This document shows positions 7,302-15,925 of a stretch of DNA of 48,087 bases, piece after piece. The stretch is from contig URAG01000010.1 in the NCBI GenBank assembly GCA_900545755.1, positions 1 to 48,087 on the forward strand, given 5' to 3'. The first letter of the stretch is position 1; each line of letters begins with the position of its first letter. Position numbers and translations under genes: made by a program. Source of the stretch: an uncultured Cloacibacillus sp. (GTDB lineage: Bacteria; Synergistota; Synergistia; Synergistales; Synergistaceae). The notes below the pieces were generated by a model, which was not told where the DNA came from, made no database searches, and worked only from the letters and a program-made list of their open reading frames with translations.

Positions 7302-8072
7302 TTAATCGTTGCAGCGCTCTCTGGAGAGCCCTGCGAAATTTTGTTCAAACAGATTTGACGACGGTACGATGCGCCCGATTTGTATAAGTGCGTTGATCGT
7401 GTGCTGAAGATGCTGCTCTGAACAAAGCTGCGCGCCACGCACATCTTTATTTGCAATCCTGTTGTAAAGCTCCACATGCTCGCGGTACGTGACGAAGCGT
7501 CCTCCCTCAGCCGACGGCGGCGTATTTATGCGCATCATCGACATACCTTGTTCTATTGCTGTGATAACGCTTTCGTAAATGCGGGATAGGTATGCGTTAT
7601 CCGTCGCCTCTATAATGATTGTATGGAGCGCCGTATTCCAGTAAGCGCCCTGGTCCGCTGCCTCACGCCCTGACTGCTCGGATAATTCCTTCATGTGTTC
7701 CATACAGGCGCGCATCTTGTCTAGATCCTTCTCGCTGCGTCGGAACGCTGCGATGCCGGTCGCGATTGGCTCAATTATCTGGCGTACCTCCATCGCGCGC
7801 GAAAGAATATCAGCAGGCCAGCCATGTACCTTCTGGAGCATTGTACGCGCTTCGTTTTCCTCGTGCGGCGAAAGGTATATGCCCTGTCTGTCCCTTATGT
7901 CGACTACACCCATTGCGTCGAGTGCAATCAACCCTTCGCGGAGCACGGGGCGCGTTTCACCTATCACTTCCGCGAGCTGCCTTTCTGGAAGTAGTTTGTT
8001 ATTTGAGATAACTTCGCCATTCCGTATCATCTCTAGTAATTTCTCAATGACCTGCTTTCGCTTCTCATTCAT
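7302..8072 (-). CDS. FadR-family GntR transcriptional regulator 2
   Basis: A 256-residue GntR regulator with an N-terminal winged helix (PERQLAEVIGETRPVLREGL) and an FCD ligand domain (EVRQIIEP, TALHTIIIEA, REHVELYNRI, SEQHLQHT). Near-collinear similarity to the regulator at 708-1493 marks a duplication. It heads a two-gene unit with LarA homologue 2 and diverges from the dehydrogenase/TRAP/lyase operon at 8462. Repression of that operon, relieved by an organic-acid ligand, is the likely job. Confidence 0.9.
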   Translation of the reverse strand: MNEKRKQVIEKLLEMIRNGEVISNNKLLPERQLAEVIGETRPVLREGLIALDAMGVVDIRDRQGIYLSPHEENEARTMLQKVHGWPADILSRAMEVRQIIEPIATGIAAFRRSEKDLDKMRACMEHMKELSEQSGREAADQGAYWNTALHTIIIEATDNAYLSRIYESVITAIEQGMSMMRINTPPSAEGGRFVTYREHVELYNRIANKDVRGAQLCSEQHLQHTINALIQIGRIVPSSNLFEQNFAGLSRERCND

Positions 8073-8350
8073 TAAGAAATACCCCCAACATATTTTTTAT
8101 TGTATTCCGTCCATACTTCCTACCAACTACGCAAATACTATATAAAACTGTTCGAAGAAGTCAGACGTGTTCCAACCTCTGCAAAATCATTTTGTCACAT
8201 GAGCGAATACAGAAATTTATCCACTCAACCGTGATACTGCCAAACACTGTCACATTATTTTCTGCCAAAGCGCATCTGGTTAATAATTTATAAGTCAGAG
8301 TTGACATTCTATTTAATTATCGCACCGACAAATTTCGTAAAATTTATTTT

Positions 8351-8372
8351 TGATAGATCAAGGTATACCTTG
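8351..8372. promoter_or_regulatory. Candidate GntR operators: TGATAGATCA and CAAGGTATACCTTG
   Basis: TGATAGATCA (8351-8360) is identical to a site at 1784-1793 in the other GntR divergon. The overlapping perfect 14-base palindrome CAAGGTATACCTTG (8359-8372) covers the start of the -35 element, and its core resembles the GGTATACC-like sites bound by FadR-type GntR proteins. Which protein binds is inference. Confidence 0.5.
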
Positions 8373-8398
8373 CGCTTCGCTTCAAAGGGCATTATAAT
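8370..8398 (+). promoter_or_regulatory. Promoter of the dehydrogenase-TRAP-lyase 2 operon
   Basis: TTGCGC (8370-8375), 17-base spacer, perfect TATAAT (8393-8398). The -35 overlaps the palindrome at 8359-8372, as expected for repression. Confidence 0.65.
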
Positions 8399-8461
8399 AC
8401 CGACTAGCGAATTTTTCTAGTATGCCATGGTCAACCAGCAACGATTTTTTAGGAGGGTTAT

Positions 8462-9970
8462 ATGGTGAAACAATCGTTCAACGTCATTATCATAGGGGGC
8501 GGAGTCGTAGGCAACGCTATCGCGCGCGAGCTTTCCCGTTTCCAGATGACGGTGGCGGTCTTGGAGAAAGAGCCCGACGTCGGCATGGAGACTAGCTGCC
8601 GCAACAGCGGCGTACTGCATTCAGGAATTCATTACAAGGCAGGAACGCTGCGCGCAAAGCTGGCGGTCAAGGGCAATTCTATGATGGATAAGCTCTGTGC
8701 TGAGCTGAAGGTAAAAATTAAGAGAATCGGCAAGCTGACCACCGCTCTCGATGAAGACGAACTACCGGGAATTAGGCGTCTGATGGATCAGGGGACGGCG
8801 AACGGCGTTCCAGGACTCGAAGTGCTTGACAACGCGGCAATGAGGAAAATTCAGCCTGGCGTCGAAGGCATAGCTGCGGTATGGAGCCCTACGAGCGCAA
8901 TAATCTCTCCCTATGGACTTACCATCGCTCTGGCGGAAAATGCCCATGCGAACGGTGTCGAATATTTTCTCAGGCATAAAGTTTCATCGGTGAAGAAAGA
9001 AACTGACGGCAGTTTCACCGTCGGAACAGGCAACGGCGCTTTGTTCTCCGCACGGGTAGTCGTCAATGCTTCGGGGCTCTCAAGCGGCGTAATAAGCGAG
9101 ATCGCCGGCGTCAAGGAAGGCAACCACGGCGACAGCTTGAAGATTTGGCCTTGCCGCGGTGAATATTATGTGCTAGACAAACGCCTCGACGGCACGATAA
9201 AAACGCTCATCTATCCCGTTCCTGGAGCGAAGGACGCAGGCCTTGGGATACACCTAACGCCGACTGTAGACGGCAATATCCTCATCGGGCCGAGCGCCAA
9301 TTACATCCCTGTCGAGACGCCGGAAGATTACAAAGTCACTGCTCCTGTGCTTGAAGATCTTAGGAGGGAAGGTCAGAAACTGCTTCCGGAGCTTAAAATG
9401 AGCGACTTCATCCGCAACTTTGCGGGCAACCGTCCGAAACGCACGCCGCCCGAAATCGGCGGCAACGGCGATTTTATCATCGAAGAAGCGGACGGCGTCG
9501 CCGGATTCGTCAACATTGTCGGCATCGAGAGCCCTGGCCTGACCAGCGCGCCTGCAATTGCGGAAATGGTGCGCGACATTGTTGCGAAACATTTCGACCT
9601 TGTCGAGAAGAAAGATTTCATCGCAGAGCGCCCAGGATTTGCGGGACACTTCTGCGACTTGCCGAAAGAGGAGCAAGAACGTCTCGTCAAGGAAAATCCA
9701 GAGTACGGCGAGATAATCTGCCGCTGCGAGAAGATAACGAAAAAAGAGATACGCGACGCCATTGAGAACCCGCTGGGCGCGCGCAGCCTCGTGAGCATCA
9801 AATACCGCGCGAGAAACGGCATGGGGCGGTGCCAGGGCGGTTTCTGCACGCCCAGGATAGTTCGCATGCTGCGCGACGAGTACGGTTTCAAGCCGGACGA
9901 TTATATTTTTAGGGAAGCCGGCTCCAATCTCTTTACCGGCAACGTGAGGGAAGAAGGAGCAGATAAATAA
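8462..9970 (+). CDS. LhgO/GlpA-type FAD-dependent 2-hydroxyacid dehydrogenase with BFD-type Fe-S domain
   Basis: A 502-residue flavoprotein. The N-terminal dinucleotide-binding motif (GGGVVGNAIARELS, about 12-25) opens a DAO/GlpA fold. The stretch RNSGVLHSGIHY is typical of L-2-hydroxyglutarate dehydrogenase (LhgO). Residues after about 415 form a BFD-like [2Fe-2S] domain with the cysteines of CRCEK and GRCQGGFC. Family knowledge: such proteins oxidise a 2-hydroxy acid or polyol phosphate and pass electrons to partner flavoproteins. Its stop codon overlaps the next ATG by one base, and a DUF1667 partner follows, so all three probably form one complex. Substrate unproven; a 2-hydroxy(di)carboxylate is the best guess. 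Confidence 0.85.
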   Translation: MVKQSFNVIIIGGGVVGNAIARELSRFQMTVAVLEKEPDVGMETSCRNSGVLHSGIHYKAGTLRAKLAVKGNSMMDKLCAELKVKIKRIGKLTTALDEDELPGIRRLMDQGTANGVPGLEVLDNAAMRKIQPGVEGIAAVWSPTSAIISPYGLTIALAENAHANGVEYFLRHKVSSVKKETDGSFTVGTGNGALFSARVVVNASGLSSGVISEIAGVKEGNHGDSLKIWPCRGEYYVLDKRLDGTIKTLIYPVPGAKDAGLGIHLTPTVDGNILIGPSANYIPVETPEDYKVTAPVLEDLRREGQKLLPELKMSDFIRNFAGNRPKRTPPEIGGNGDFIIEEADGVAGFVNIVGIESPGLTSAPAIAEMVRDIVAKHFDLVEKKDFIAERPGFAGHFCDLPKEEQERLVKENPEYGEIICRCEKITKKEIRDAIENPLGARSLVSIKYRARNGMGRCQGGFCTPRIVRMLRDEYGFKPDDYIFREAGSNLFTGNVREEGADK

Positions 9971-11214
9971 TGGTACGCGAAAAACACGACCTTGTAATCA
10001 TCGGCGGCGGCCCCGCGGGACTTGCCGCTGCGGCCGCCGCTAAGGAAGCCGGGTGCAGCGACATCGTCCTCGTCGAAAGAGACAGGATACTGGGCGGCAT
10101 TCTCAACCAATGTATCCACGACGGGTTCGGCCTGCATGCATTTAAGGAAGCGCTCTCAGGCCCGGAATATGCCGATCGCTTCATCAAAAAAGTGCGCGAA
10201 CTTAAAATCCCCGTAATGGAAAAGACGATAGTCCTCGACCTCTCCAAAGATAAAATACTCCGCGTCAGCCGCGAGGGAGAAATAAAAGAAATAGAGGCGA
10301 AGGCCGTCGTCCTAGCCATGGGCTGCCGTGAACGCACGCGCGGCGCGCTATCGATTCCAGGACACCGCCCCGCCGGGGTTTACACGGCAGGCACAGTACA
10401 GAACCTTGTGAACCTTGAAAACATCATGCCAGGTAAACACATCGTGATTCTCGGCTCAGGCGACATCGGCCTTATCATGGCACGCAGAATGACGCTTGAA
10501 GGCGCGAAAGTCGAAGCTGTCTTTGAAGTCCTACCGTACTCCAGCGGCCTCCAGCGCAACATCCGCCAGTGCCTTGACGACTATGGAATACCGCTTTACC
10601 TCTCGATGACCGTCGTCGATATTTACGGCCCCAACGGACGCGTAGAGGGCGTCACAGTCGCTAAGGTAGACGAAAAGCGCCGCCCGATAGCGGGGACCGA
10701 GCGCTTCGTCCCATGCGACACGCTGCTGCTTTCCGTCGGCCTCATCCCGGAAAACGAACTGACGCGCGAAGCAGAAGTCTGCATTGACAACATCACTCAG
10801 GGGGCAGACGTAGATGACTGCTGCATGACAAAGACTCCAGGCGTCTTCGCTTGTGGAAACGTCCTACACGTGCACGACCTTGTCGACTTCGTCTCAATGG
10901 AGGCTGAACGCGCGGGGAAAAATGCGGCCCGTTACGTCGCAGGAGAGCTTTGCGAAGAGGGTAAGGAAATCGCAGTCAAACCAGGCGAGGGCGTACGCTA
11001 CGTGGTGCCGCAGCGAATCAAGCACGGCGACAACGTCTCGCTCGCGTTCCGCGTGACGGCCCCGTCCCGCGATAAGGTTATAGAGATCTGCGACGGCGAC
11101 CGCGTACTGAAAACGAGAAAAGAAACGCGGCTCCACCCTGCCGAGATGGTATGGGTCGACATGGGAAAAATGGATGTCAGTGACATCAGTTCACTGGAGG
11201 TGCGCGTAAAATGA
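9970..11214 (+). CDS. FAD/NAD-dependent oxidoreductase subunit of the dehydrogenase trio
   Basis: A 414-residue pyridine-nucleotide-disulfide-oxidoreductase-type protein: FAD motif GGGPAGLAAAAAA at about 12-24, then CIHDGFGLH, and a second dinucleotide motif GSGDIGLIMARR near 160. This is the family that accompanies GlpA/LhgO-like proteins and resembles HcnB and the opine or hydroxyproline dehydrogenase alpha subunits. It probably links the catalytic flavin to NAD or a quinone/ferredoxin pool. It overlaps the preceding gene by 1 base and the following one by 4 bases, which argues for strict stoichiometry. Confidence 0.85.
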   Translation: MVREKHDLVIIGGGPAGLAAAAAAKEAGCSDIVLVERDRILGGILNQCIHDGFGLHAFKEALSGPEYADRFIKKVRELKIPVMEKTIVLDLSKDKILRVSREGEIKEIEAKAVVLAMGCRERTRGALSIPGHRPAGVYTAGTVQNLVNLENIMPGKHIVILGSGDIGLIMARRMTLEGAKVEAVFEVLPYSSGLQRNIRQCLDDYGIPLYLSMTVVDIYGPNGRVEGVTVAKVDEKRRPIAGTERFVPCDTLLLSVGLIPENELTREAEVCIDNITQGADVDDCCMTKTPGVFACGNVLHVHDLVDFVSMEAERAGKNAARYVAGELCEEGKEIAVKPGEGVRYVVPQRIKHGDNVSLAFRVTAPSRDKVIEICDGDRVLKTRKETRLHPAEMVWVDMGKMDVSDISSLEVRVK

Positions 11215-11591
11215 TTGAAAAAGAATTTATCTGCGTCGTCTGCCCGAACGGCTGCTCTATCAAAGCACAGTACGAAGAGGGCAATCCGCCAAAACTCATC
11301 TCAGCCGAAGGTATGCGCTGCCCACGCGGCAAAACATGGATACAGCAAGAAATAGAGAGCCCGATGCGCACATTCTCCACGAGCGTCCTTGTGGACGGCG
11401 GAGACTTTATTGAAGCCAGCGTCCGCCTAACGAAACCAGTGCCGCTCGCGAAGGTTTTCGAGATAATGGCGGAAATAAAGAAAATCAGGCTTCAGGCGCC
11501 GCTTTCGATAGGCGACGTGGTAATGACGAATCCCGCGGGTACTGAGACGGAAGTCATAGTTACAAGAAATGTGCCTAAAAAGGCGAAATAA
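11211..11591 (+). CDS. DUF1667 protein, small Fe-S partner of the dehydrogenase trio
   Basis: A 126-residue protein with CVVCPNGC at residues 8-15 and a fourth cysteine in MRCPRG, a pattern like the N-terminal cluster site of molybdopterin oxidoreductases and typical of DUF1667. It likely holds one iron-sulfur cluster. DUF1667 genes regularly follow a GlpA-like and an NAD/FAD oxidoreductase gene, exactly as here, with a 4-base overlap (ATGA). Its exact role in electron transfer is not established. Confidence 0.85.
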   Translation: MIEKEFICVVCPNGCSIKAQYEEGNPPKLISAEGMRCPRGKTWIQQEIESPMRTFSTSVLVDGGDFIEASVRLTKPVPLAKVFEIMAEIKKIRLQAPLSIGDVVMTNPAGTETEVIVTRNVPKKAK

Positions 11592-11613
11592 TTAAAGGAG
11601 GACTTTCTTTATC

Positions 11614-12753
11614 ATGAGCAAGAGAGATTATGTTGTGAAATACGACGATCTTTATAAGATCGCGAAAGAAATGTTCATGGGCCTCGGCTACTCGGACGAA
11701 CAGGCGTCGACCGTCACGGAATGTCTTGTAGAAGCCGACTCGCGTCATAAGCACTCTCACGGCGTCGCCGCGATGATGACCTATGTCAGCCATCTCCGCG
11801 CCGGAAATCTGCATCTCGACGCCCCCGCGCCCACGACTGTCTTCGAAACGCCTCTTTCGCTCGTACTTGATGGGCATTCTGGGGTCGGATATTGCATCGC
11901 TGACTACGCCGTCAAAAAGACCATAGAGAAGGCGAAGAAGACCGGTATTTGCATAACGGCGGTTCGTCAGGCCAACCACTATGGATTCGCAGCCCACTGG
12001 AGCGAGATGATGGCTAAGGAAGGACTCATCGGCATCTCCATGACCAACACAGTCCGTTGTGTGTGCCCGACACGCAGCGCTGAGCGTAACCTTGGAACGA
12101 ACCCGATAACAGTCGCTTTCCCGACAGCTGACGACGAACCGATGTTCAACCTTGACATGGCAACCTGTGTAATGGCCCACGGAAAGCTAGTCCGCAGCCA
12201 GGTATTTGCGGAGAGCGGGGTAATCCCACGTGAAGTAATCATAGACGGCAATGGGAATATAGTCACCGACTTCAAAGAAGCTCTTGAGATTCTCCACCAT
12301 GGAGACGACAGAAGCGAATGCCCGGATCCGCATACAGGCGGTCTCGTCCCTCTCGGCGGGACGACTGAGATCTTAAGCGGCCACAAGGGCTACGGATTAG
12401 CGATGCTTGTAGAGCTCCTTACAGGTGGGCTTGCGGGCGGTACTCCCAGCAAATTCATCCCGCTCGCTCACGAAGGCATCTGCTTCTTCTTTATGGCCAT
12501 CGACCCGGCGCTTTTTGGCAATCCGCAGGACGTTAAGGAGCATATCAAGTACATCATCAATGAATATAGAAAGACAACTCCCCTTGACCCAGAGCTTCCA
12601 GTCATCATGCCAGGTGACAAGTCGCGCGCAGCACGCGCCAAAGCGCTCAAAGACGGTATTGAGCTCAGCCCAGAGATAGTTGACATACTTAGGGAAGTCG
12701 CCAAGCTCACAAACAAGGAAAAAGAGCTTGAAGCCGTAGTACACCACGAGTAA
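11614..12753 (+). CDS. Ldh_2-family (malate/L-lactate-type) NAD(P)-dependent dehydrogenase
   Basis: A 379-residue member of the malate/L-lactate dehydrogenase (Ldh_2) family, whose fold is unrelated to classical MDH. Signatures: EADSRHKHSHGV (about 43-54; the SHG histidine is catalytic), RQANHYGFAAHW (about 115-126), and GTNPITVAFP. Known members reduce or oxidise 2-oxo/2-hydroxy acids such as malate, sulfolactate, ureidoglycolate, diketogulonate and cyclic imino acids. Neighbours suggest it interconverts the hydroxy and oxo forms of the imported acid, in parallel with or opposite to the flavoprotein trio. RBS AAAGGAGG precedes the ATG. Confidence 0.85.
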   Translation: MSKRDYVVKYDDLYKIAKEMFMGLGYSDEQASTVTECLVEADSRHKHSHGVAAMMTYVSHLRAGNLHLDAPAPTTVFETPLSLVLDGHSGVGYCIADYAVKKTIEKAKKTGICITAVRQANHYGFAAHWSEMMAKEGLIGISMTNTVRCVCPTRSAERNLGTNPITVAFPTADDEPMFNLDMATCVMAHGKLVRSQVFAESGVIPREVIIDGNGNIVTDFKEALEILHHGDDRSECPDPHTGGLVPLGGTTEILSGHKGYGLAMLVELLTGGLAGGTPSKFIPLAHEGICFFFMAIDPALFGNPQDVKEHIKYIINEYRKTTPLDPELPVIMPGDKSRAARAKALKDGIELSPEIVDILREVAKLTNKEKELEAVVHHE

Positions 12754-12937
12754 AAGAGTACCAACATGTTTATGAAATCGTCCAGCGTCAATTGTTGGAC
12801 GCAGTCCATGATGAAAGCGGGGGAGATAGAACTACAACCAGACGAAACAGAGAAGGATGCGTGCTAAAGGGACAAAACTTGGGTTTTGTGTGGAAAATCT
12901 GAGAATTTTTTGTAAAAACTATTGGGAGGCTGCCTAT

Positions 12938-13930
12938 ATGAAGAAAATTTCCGCTTTGCTATTCGCTCTTTGCATCATGGTCACGGCCATCAGCACTGCT
13001 TCAGCGGCTGAGGAATATCGCATCAAGTTCGGCTACAGCGCTTCTGACAAAGAATCGAACATAATCACCTTCTACGATACTTTTGAGAAATATGTCGAAG
13101 AAGCCTCTGGCGGACGCATTGCAGTCGATGTCTACGCGAACGCGCAGCTCGGTGGAGAACGCCAGATGCTCGAAGGAATGCAGCTCGGCACAATAGAGAT
13201 GGCGATGCTTTCACCTGGAATTGCAGCCAACATTGCCCCGAAGTTCCAGGTCATCGATCTTCCATACCTCTTCGAGACAAGGGAAGCCGCCTATAAAACT
13301 CTTGATGGCAAACTCGGCGAGATTCTCAATGCTGAAATACTGCCGAAAGGTGTTCGTCTTCTCTGCTTCCCTGAGAACGGATTCCGTGAAATTACCACCA
13401 ATAATGCTCCAGTGAAGAGCCCTGCCGACCTTAAGGGTATGAAAATCCGCGTCCAGCCGATACCGGCCCACCTCGCCCTCTTCAAGGCCTTTGGCGCGAA
13501 CCCAACGCCGGTTGACTTCGGTGAGCTTTACACCGCGCTTCTCCAGAAGACCGTGGACGCTCAGGAGAACTCTATCACCCTTATTTACAGCTCCAAGCTC
13601 TATGAAGTTCAGAAGTACATCTCAATGACGAACCATGTCTACGCCCCGTCTGCTGTCTTCATGAGCGAAGCCTTCTTCCAGAGTCTACCTGAAGACCTCC
13701 AGCAGATAGTTCTTGACGGAGCCGTTAAGTTCCGTGACGCCTCCCGCGCGAATCAGCAGAAGGAAGGCGAGCGCCTGCTAAAAGAAATGGTCGAGAAGAA
13801 CGGTATCGAAGTCTACTATCCAAACGCGGAAGAGATGAAGCAGTTTAGAGATGCGGCGCAGGCCGTGTACACCGAGATGGAACCTGTCCTTGGTAAAGAG
13901 CTCATCGACATGGCCCGTAGCGGCAACTAA
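12938..13930 (+). CDS. dctP: TRAP transporter solute-binding protein, DctP family (TRAP 1)
   Basis: A 330-residue periplasmic binding protein. The ATG at 12938 follows GGGAGG and gives a clean signal peptide (MKKISALLFALCIMVTAIST then ASA). A longer in-frame start at 12857 would hide the signal. DctP features include a LGGERQMLEGMQLGTIEM stretch and the carboxylate-binding arginine in KGMKIRVQPIPAH near 170. Family members capture carboxylate-bearing solutes for the DctQM membrane complex. Position between the dehydrogenases and lyase 2 suggests it binds the acid degraded by this island. Confidence 0.9.
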   Translation: MKKISALLFALCIMVTAISTASAAEEYRIKFGYSASDKESNIITFYDTFEKYVEEASGGRIAVDVYANAQLGGERQMLEGMQLGTIEMAMLSPGIAANIAPKFQVIDLPYLFETREAAYKTLDGKLGEILNAEILPKGVRLLCFPENGFREITTNNAPVKSPADLKGMKIRVQPIPAHLALFKAFGANPTPVDFGELYTALLQKTVDAQENSITLIYSSKLYEVQKYISMTNHVYAPSAVFMSEAFFQSLPEDLQQIVLDGAVKFRDASRANQQKEGERLLKEMVEKNGIEVYYPNAEEMKQFRDAAQAVYTEMEPVLGKELIDMARSGN

Positions 13931-13972
13931 CGGCATAGAGTAAAAGTGATACTTTTCTAACACAAAATAACG

Positions 13973-14017
13973 TGAAGAATGGGGGGGCGGAGCTAGCTTC
14001 CACCTCTCCTTTCTTCA
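13973..14017 (+). repeat. Intercistronic hairpin between dctP and dctQ
   Basis: Long imperfect stem with outer arms TGAAGAA and TTCTTCA enclosing a G-rich/C-rich inner stem. There is no T tract, so it is more likely a stabiliser or decay block that keeps the binding-protein message abundant over dctQM. A similar stem lies at the same place in the second TRAP operon. Confidence 0.45.
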
Positions 14018-14057
14018 AACCGCTTTCGGAAGAATTAAGTAAGAAAGAGGCGAAAAA

Positions 14058-14588
14058 ATGGTCAAGTTTCTAAACAACTTAGAAGAGAAATTCCTTGTCT
14101 TGAATTTGCTCATATCGACGCTCTTGGTGTTTATGAACGTCGTCCTCAGGTATTGCTTCCACTCTTCGCTGTCGTGGGTAGACGAGGCCGCACGCTATAT
14201 GTTCATTTGGCTCATCTGGATAGGCGCGGACTACACTTTGGCAAACAGGAAACACCTGCGCATAGATATTCTGTCTTCCAAGCTCACAGGAAAGGCCCGC
14301 ATAGCCCTTGAGATATTCGTACTAACGCTGTGGTGCGGCTTCAGCGCCTTCCTAGGCATCCAGGGCGCCAAGCTTGTCAGTGTCGTCGTCAAGACAGGCC
14401 AGCTGTCGACTGCTATGCAAATAAGCATGGGCTGGGCTTACCTCTGCATTCCGCTTGCAGGCATCTTTATGGCTATTCGCCTCGTATTTGAGATTATCGG
14501 CATCCTCCGCACCGGAGAGATAATCAAGCCGGAGCTCAGCGAAGAAGAAGCGATGATAGAAGAAGCGAAGAAAGGAGTATCAATGTAA
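14058..14588 (+). CDS. dctQ: TRAP transporter small membrane subunit, DctQ family (TRAP 1)
   Basis: A 176-residue protein with four hydrophobic segments and the DctQ landmark WVDEAARYMFIWLIWIGA (about 35-52) followed by the RKHLRIDI motif. It forms the membrane complex with DctM, driven by a sodium gradient in characterised systems. The acidic C-terminal tail ends 2 bases before dctM, indicating coupled translation. Confidence 0.9.
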   Translation: MVKFLNNLEEKFLVLNLLISTLLVFMNVVLRYCFHSSLSWVDEAARYMFIWLIWIGADYTLANRKHLRIDILSSKLTGKARIALEIFVLTLWCGFSAFLGIQGAKLVSVVVKTGQLSTAMQISMGWAYLCIPLAGIFMAIRLVFEIIGILRTGEIIKPELSEEEAMIEEAKKGVSM

Positions 14589-14590
14589 CG

Positions 14591-15859
14591 ATGGATATAG
14601 GAATACTGTTTGGTACGCTTTTCGTCCTTCTGGCGCTCTCCGTACCTATTGGAATTTCTCTCGGAATAGCGACTGCGCTCACAATTTTCACGTGCAGCCA
14701 TCTCCCGCTTGTTTTGATAGCACAAAATGCTTTCACGGGAATGGACTCTTTCCCGATGCTAGCGATACCGTTCTTCATGCTCTCCGGTTCGCTGATGACC
14801 TACGGCGGTATCTCACGCAGAATAGTCGACATGGCGGAATGCTTCGTTGGATTCATCACCGGCGGCCTCGCGATGGTCACAATCGTAGCCTGTATGTTCT
14901 TCGGGGCAATTTCCGGCTCTGCTGCAGCTACGGTTTCTGCGATTGGTTCATTTATGGTTCCGATGATGGTTGAAAAGAAATATAAGGCCGATTTTGCCGC
15001 AGCCGTCATCTCCTCCGCCGGCACAATTGGCTGCATCATTCCACCCAGCATCCCGTTCGTCGTCTATGGCGTCCTCACCGGGACTTCCGTCAGCGACCTG
15101 TTCATTGCGGGTATCATTCCAGGCATAGTCATCGGCATCGCGCTTATGATTGTCTCCTACTTTATTAGTAAAAAAGAAGGCTATCCGCGTATGTCCGGTA
15201 TACCGACCTTTAAACATGTCTGCAAGACCTTCGCTGGCTCCATATGGGCGCTATTCGTCCCAGTCATAATACTTGGCGGTATCTACGGCGGTATCTTCAC
15301 GCCGACTGAATCCGCGGTCGTCGCGACGGTCTACGCACTCATCGTTGGTAAATTCGTTTACAAAGAGCTTAACTATGAGAGAACGCTTTCCGCGTTCAAG
15401 GATGCCGTCCTTGTCATTGGGGCGACGCTATTCATGGTGGGCCTTGCCACATCCTTCGCATCATACCTTGCGATGGAAAGAATCCCAGTACGCGTTGGCT
15501 CATTCATCCTCGGCTATGCTCATAGTAAATTCCTCGTGTTGCTATTTATGAATATTGTGTTCCTCATCATCGGATGCTTCGTCGACAACATCTCCTCCAC
15601 TATAATCCTCACGCCGATCTTCCTCCCGATAGTCAAGGAGCTTGGAATGGATCCGATTCAGTTTGGCATGATGATTTCCATAGCGCTCGCCATTGGATTT
15701 TCGACGCCGCCTTATGGATGCAACCTCTTCATATCCGCGACAATATCCAAACAAAGCGTCGGAGCCATTGCGAAGAGGCTGGTGCCTTTCATCGTCGCGA
15801 TGATTATATGCCTCCAGCTCTTCACATATATCCCGTGGTTCTCGCTCGCGTTGCTTTAA
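14591..15859 (+). CDS. dctM: TRAP transporter large membrane subunit, DctM family (TRAP 1)
   Basis: A 422-residue polytopic protein of normal DctM length. Typical stretches are SGSAAATVSAIGS (about 120-132), GTIGCIIPPSIPFVVYG (about 144-160) and the C-terminal GFSTPPYGCNLF. It is the ion-coupled translocation channel of the TRAP system. Together with DctP and DctQ it makes a complete transporter embedded in the catabolic operon. Confidence 0.92.
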   Translation: MDIGILFGTLFVLLALSVPIGISLGIATALTIFTCSHLPLVLIAQNAFTGMDSFPMLAIPFFMLSGSLMTYGGISRRIVDMAECFVGFITGGLAMVTIVACMFFGAISGSAAATVSAIGSFMVPMMVEKKYKADFAAAVISSAGTIGCIIPPSIPFVVYGVLTGTSVSDLFIAGIIPGIVIGIALMIVSYFISKKEGYPRMSGIPTFKHVCKTFAGSIWALFVPVIILGGIYGGIFTPTESAVVATVYALIVGKFVYKELNYERTLSAFKDAVLVIGATLFMVGLATSFASYLAMERIPVRVGSFILGYAHSKFLVLLFMNIVFLIIGCFVDNISSTIILTPIFLPIVKELGMDPIQFGMMISIALAIGFSTPPYGCNLFISATISKQSVGAIAKRLVPFIVAMIICLQLFTYIPWFSLALL

Positions 15860-15925
15860 CGGCGACGTGCTGAGCAAAGCATAACAGCAGCAAATAATCA
15901 AGCAAATTAAGGAGAGTGTCTCAAG

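Larger units (their letters stand above)
8073..8461. other. Divergent intergenic region between GntR2 and the dehydrogenase operon
   Basis: No gene seen. AT-rich, with the plus-strand promoter at 8370-8398, a perfect palindrome at 8359-8372, the shared TGATAGATCA site at 8351-8360, and a possible minus-strand -10 (TATAGT) about 70 bases upstream of GntR2. Confidence 0.5.
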
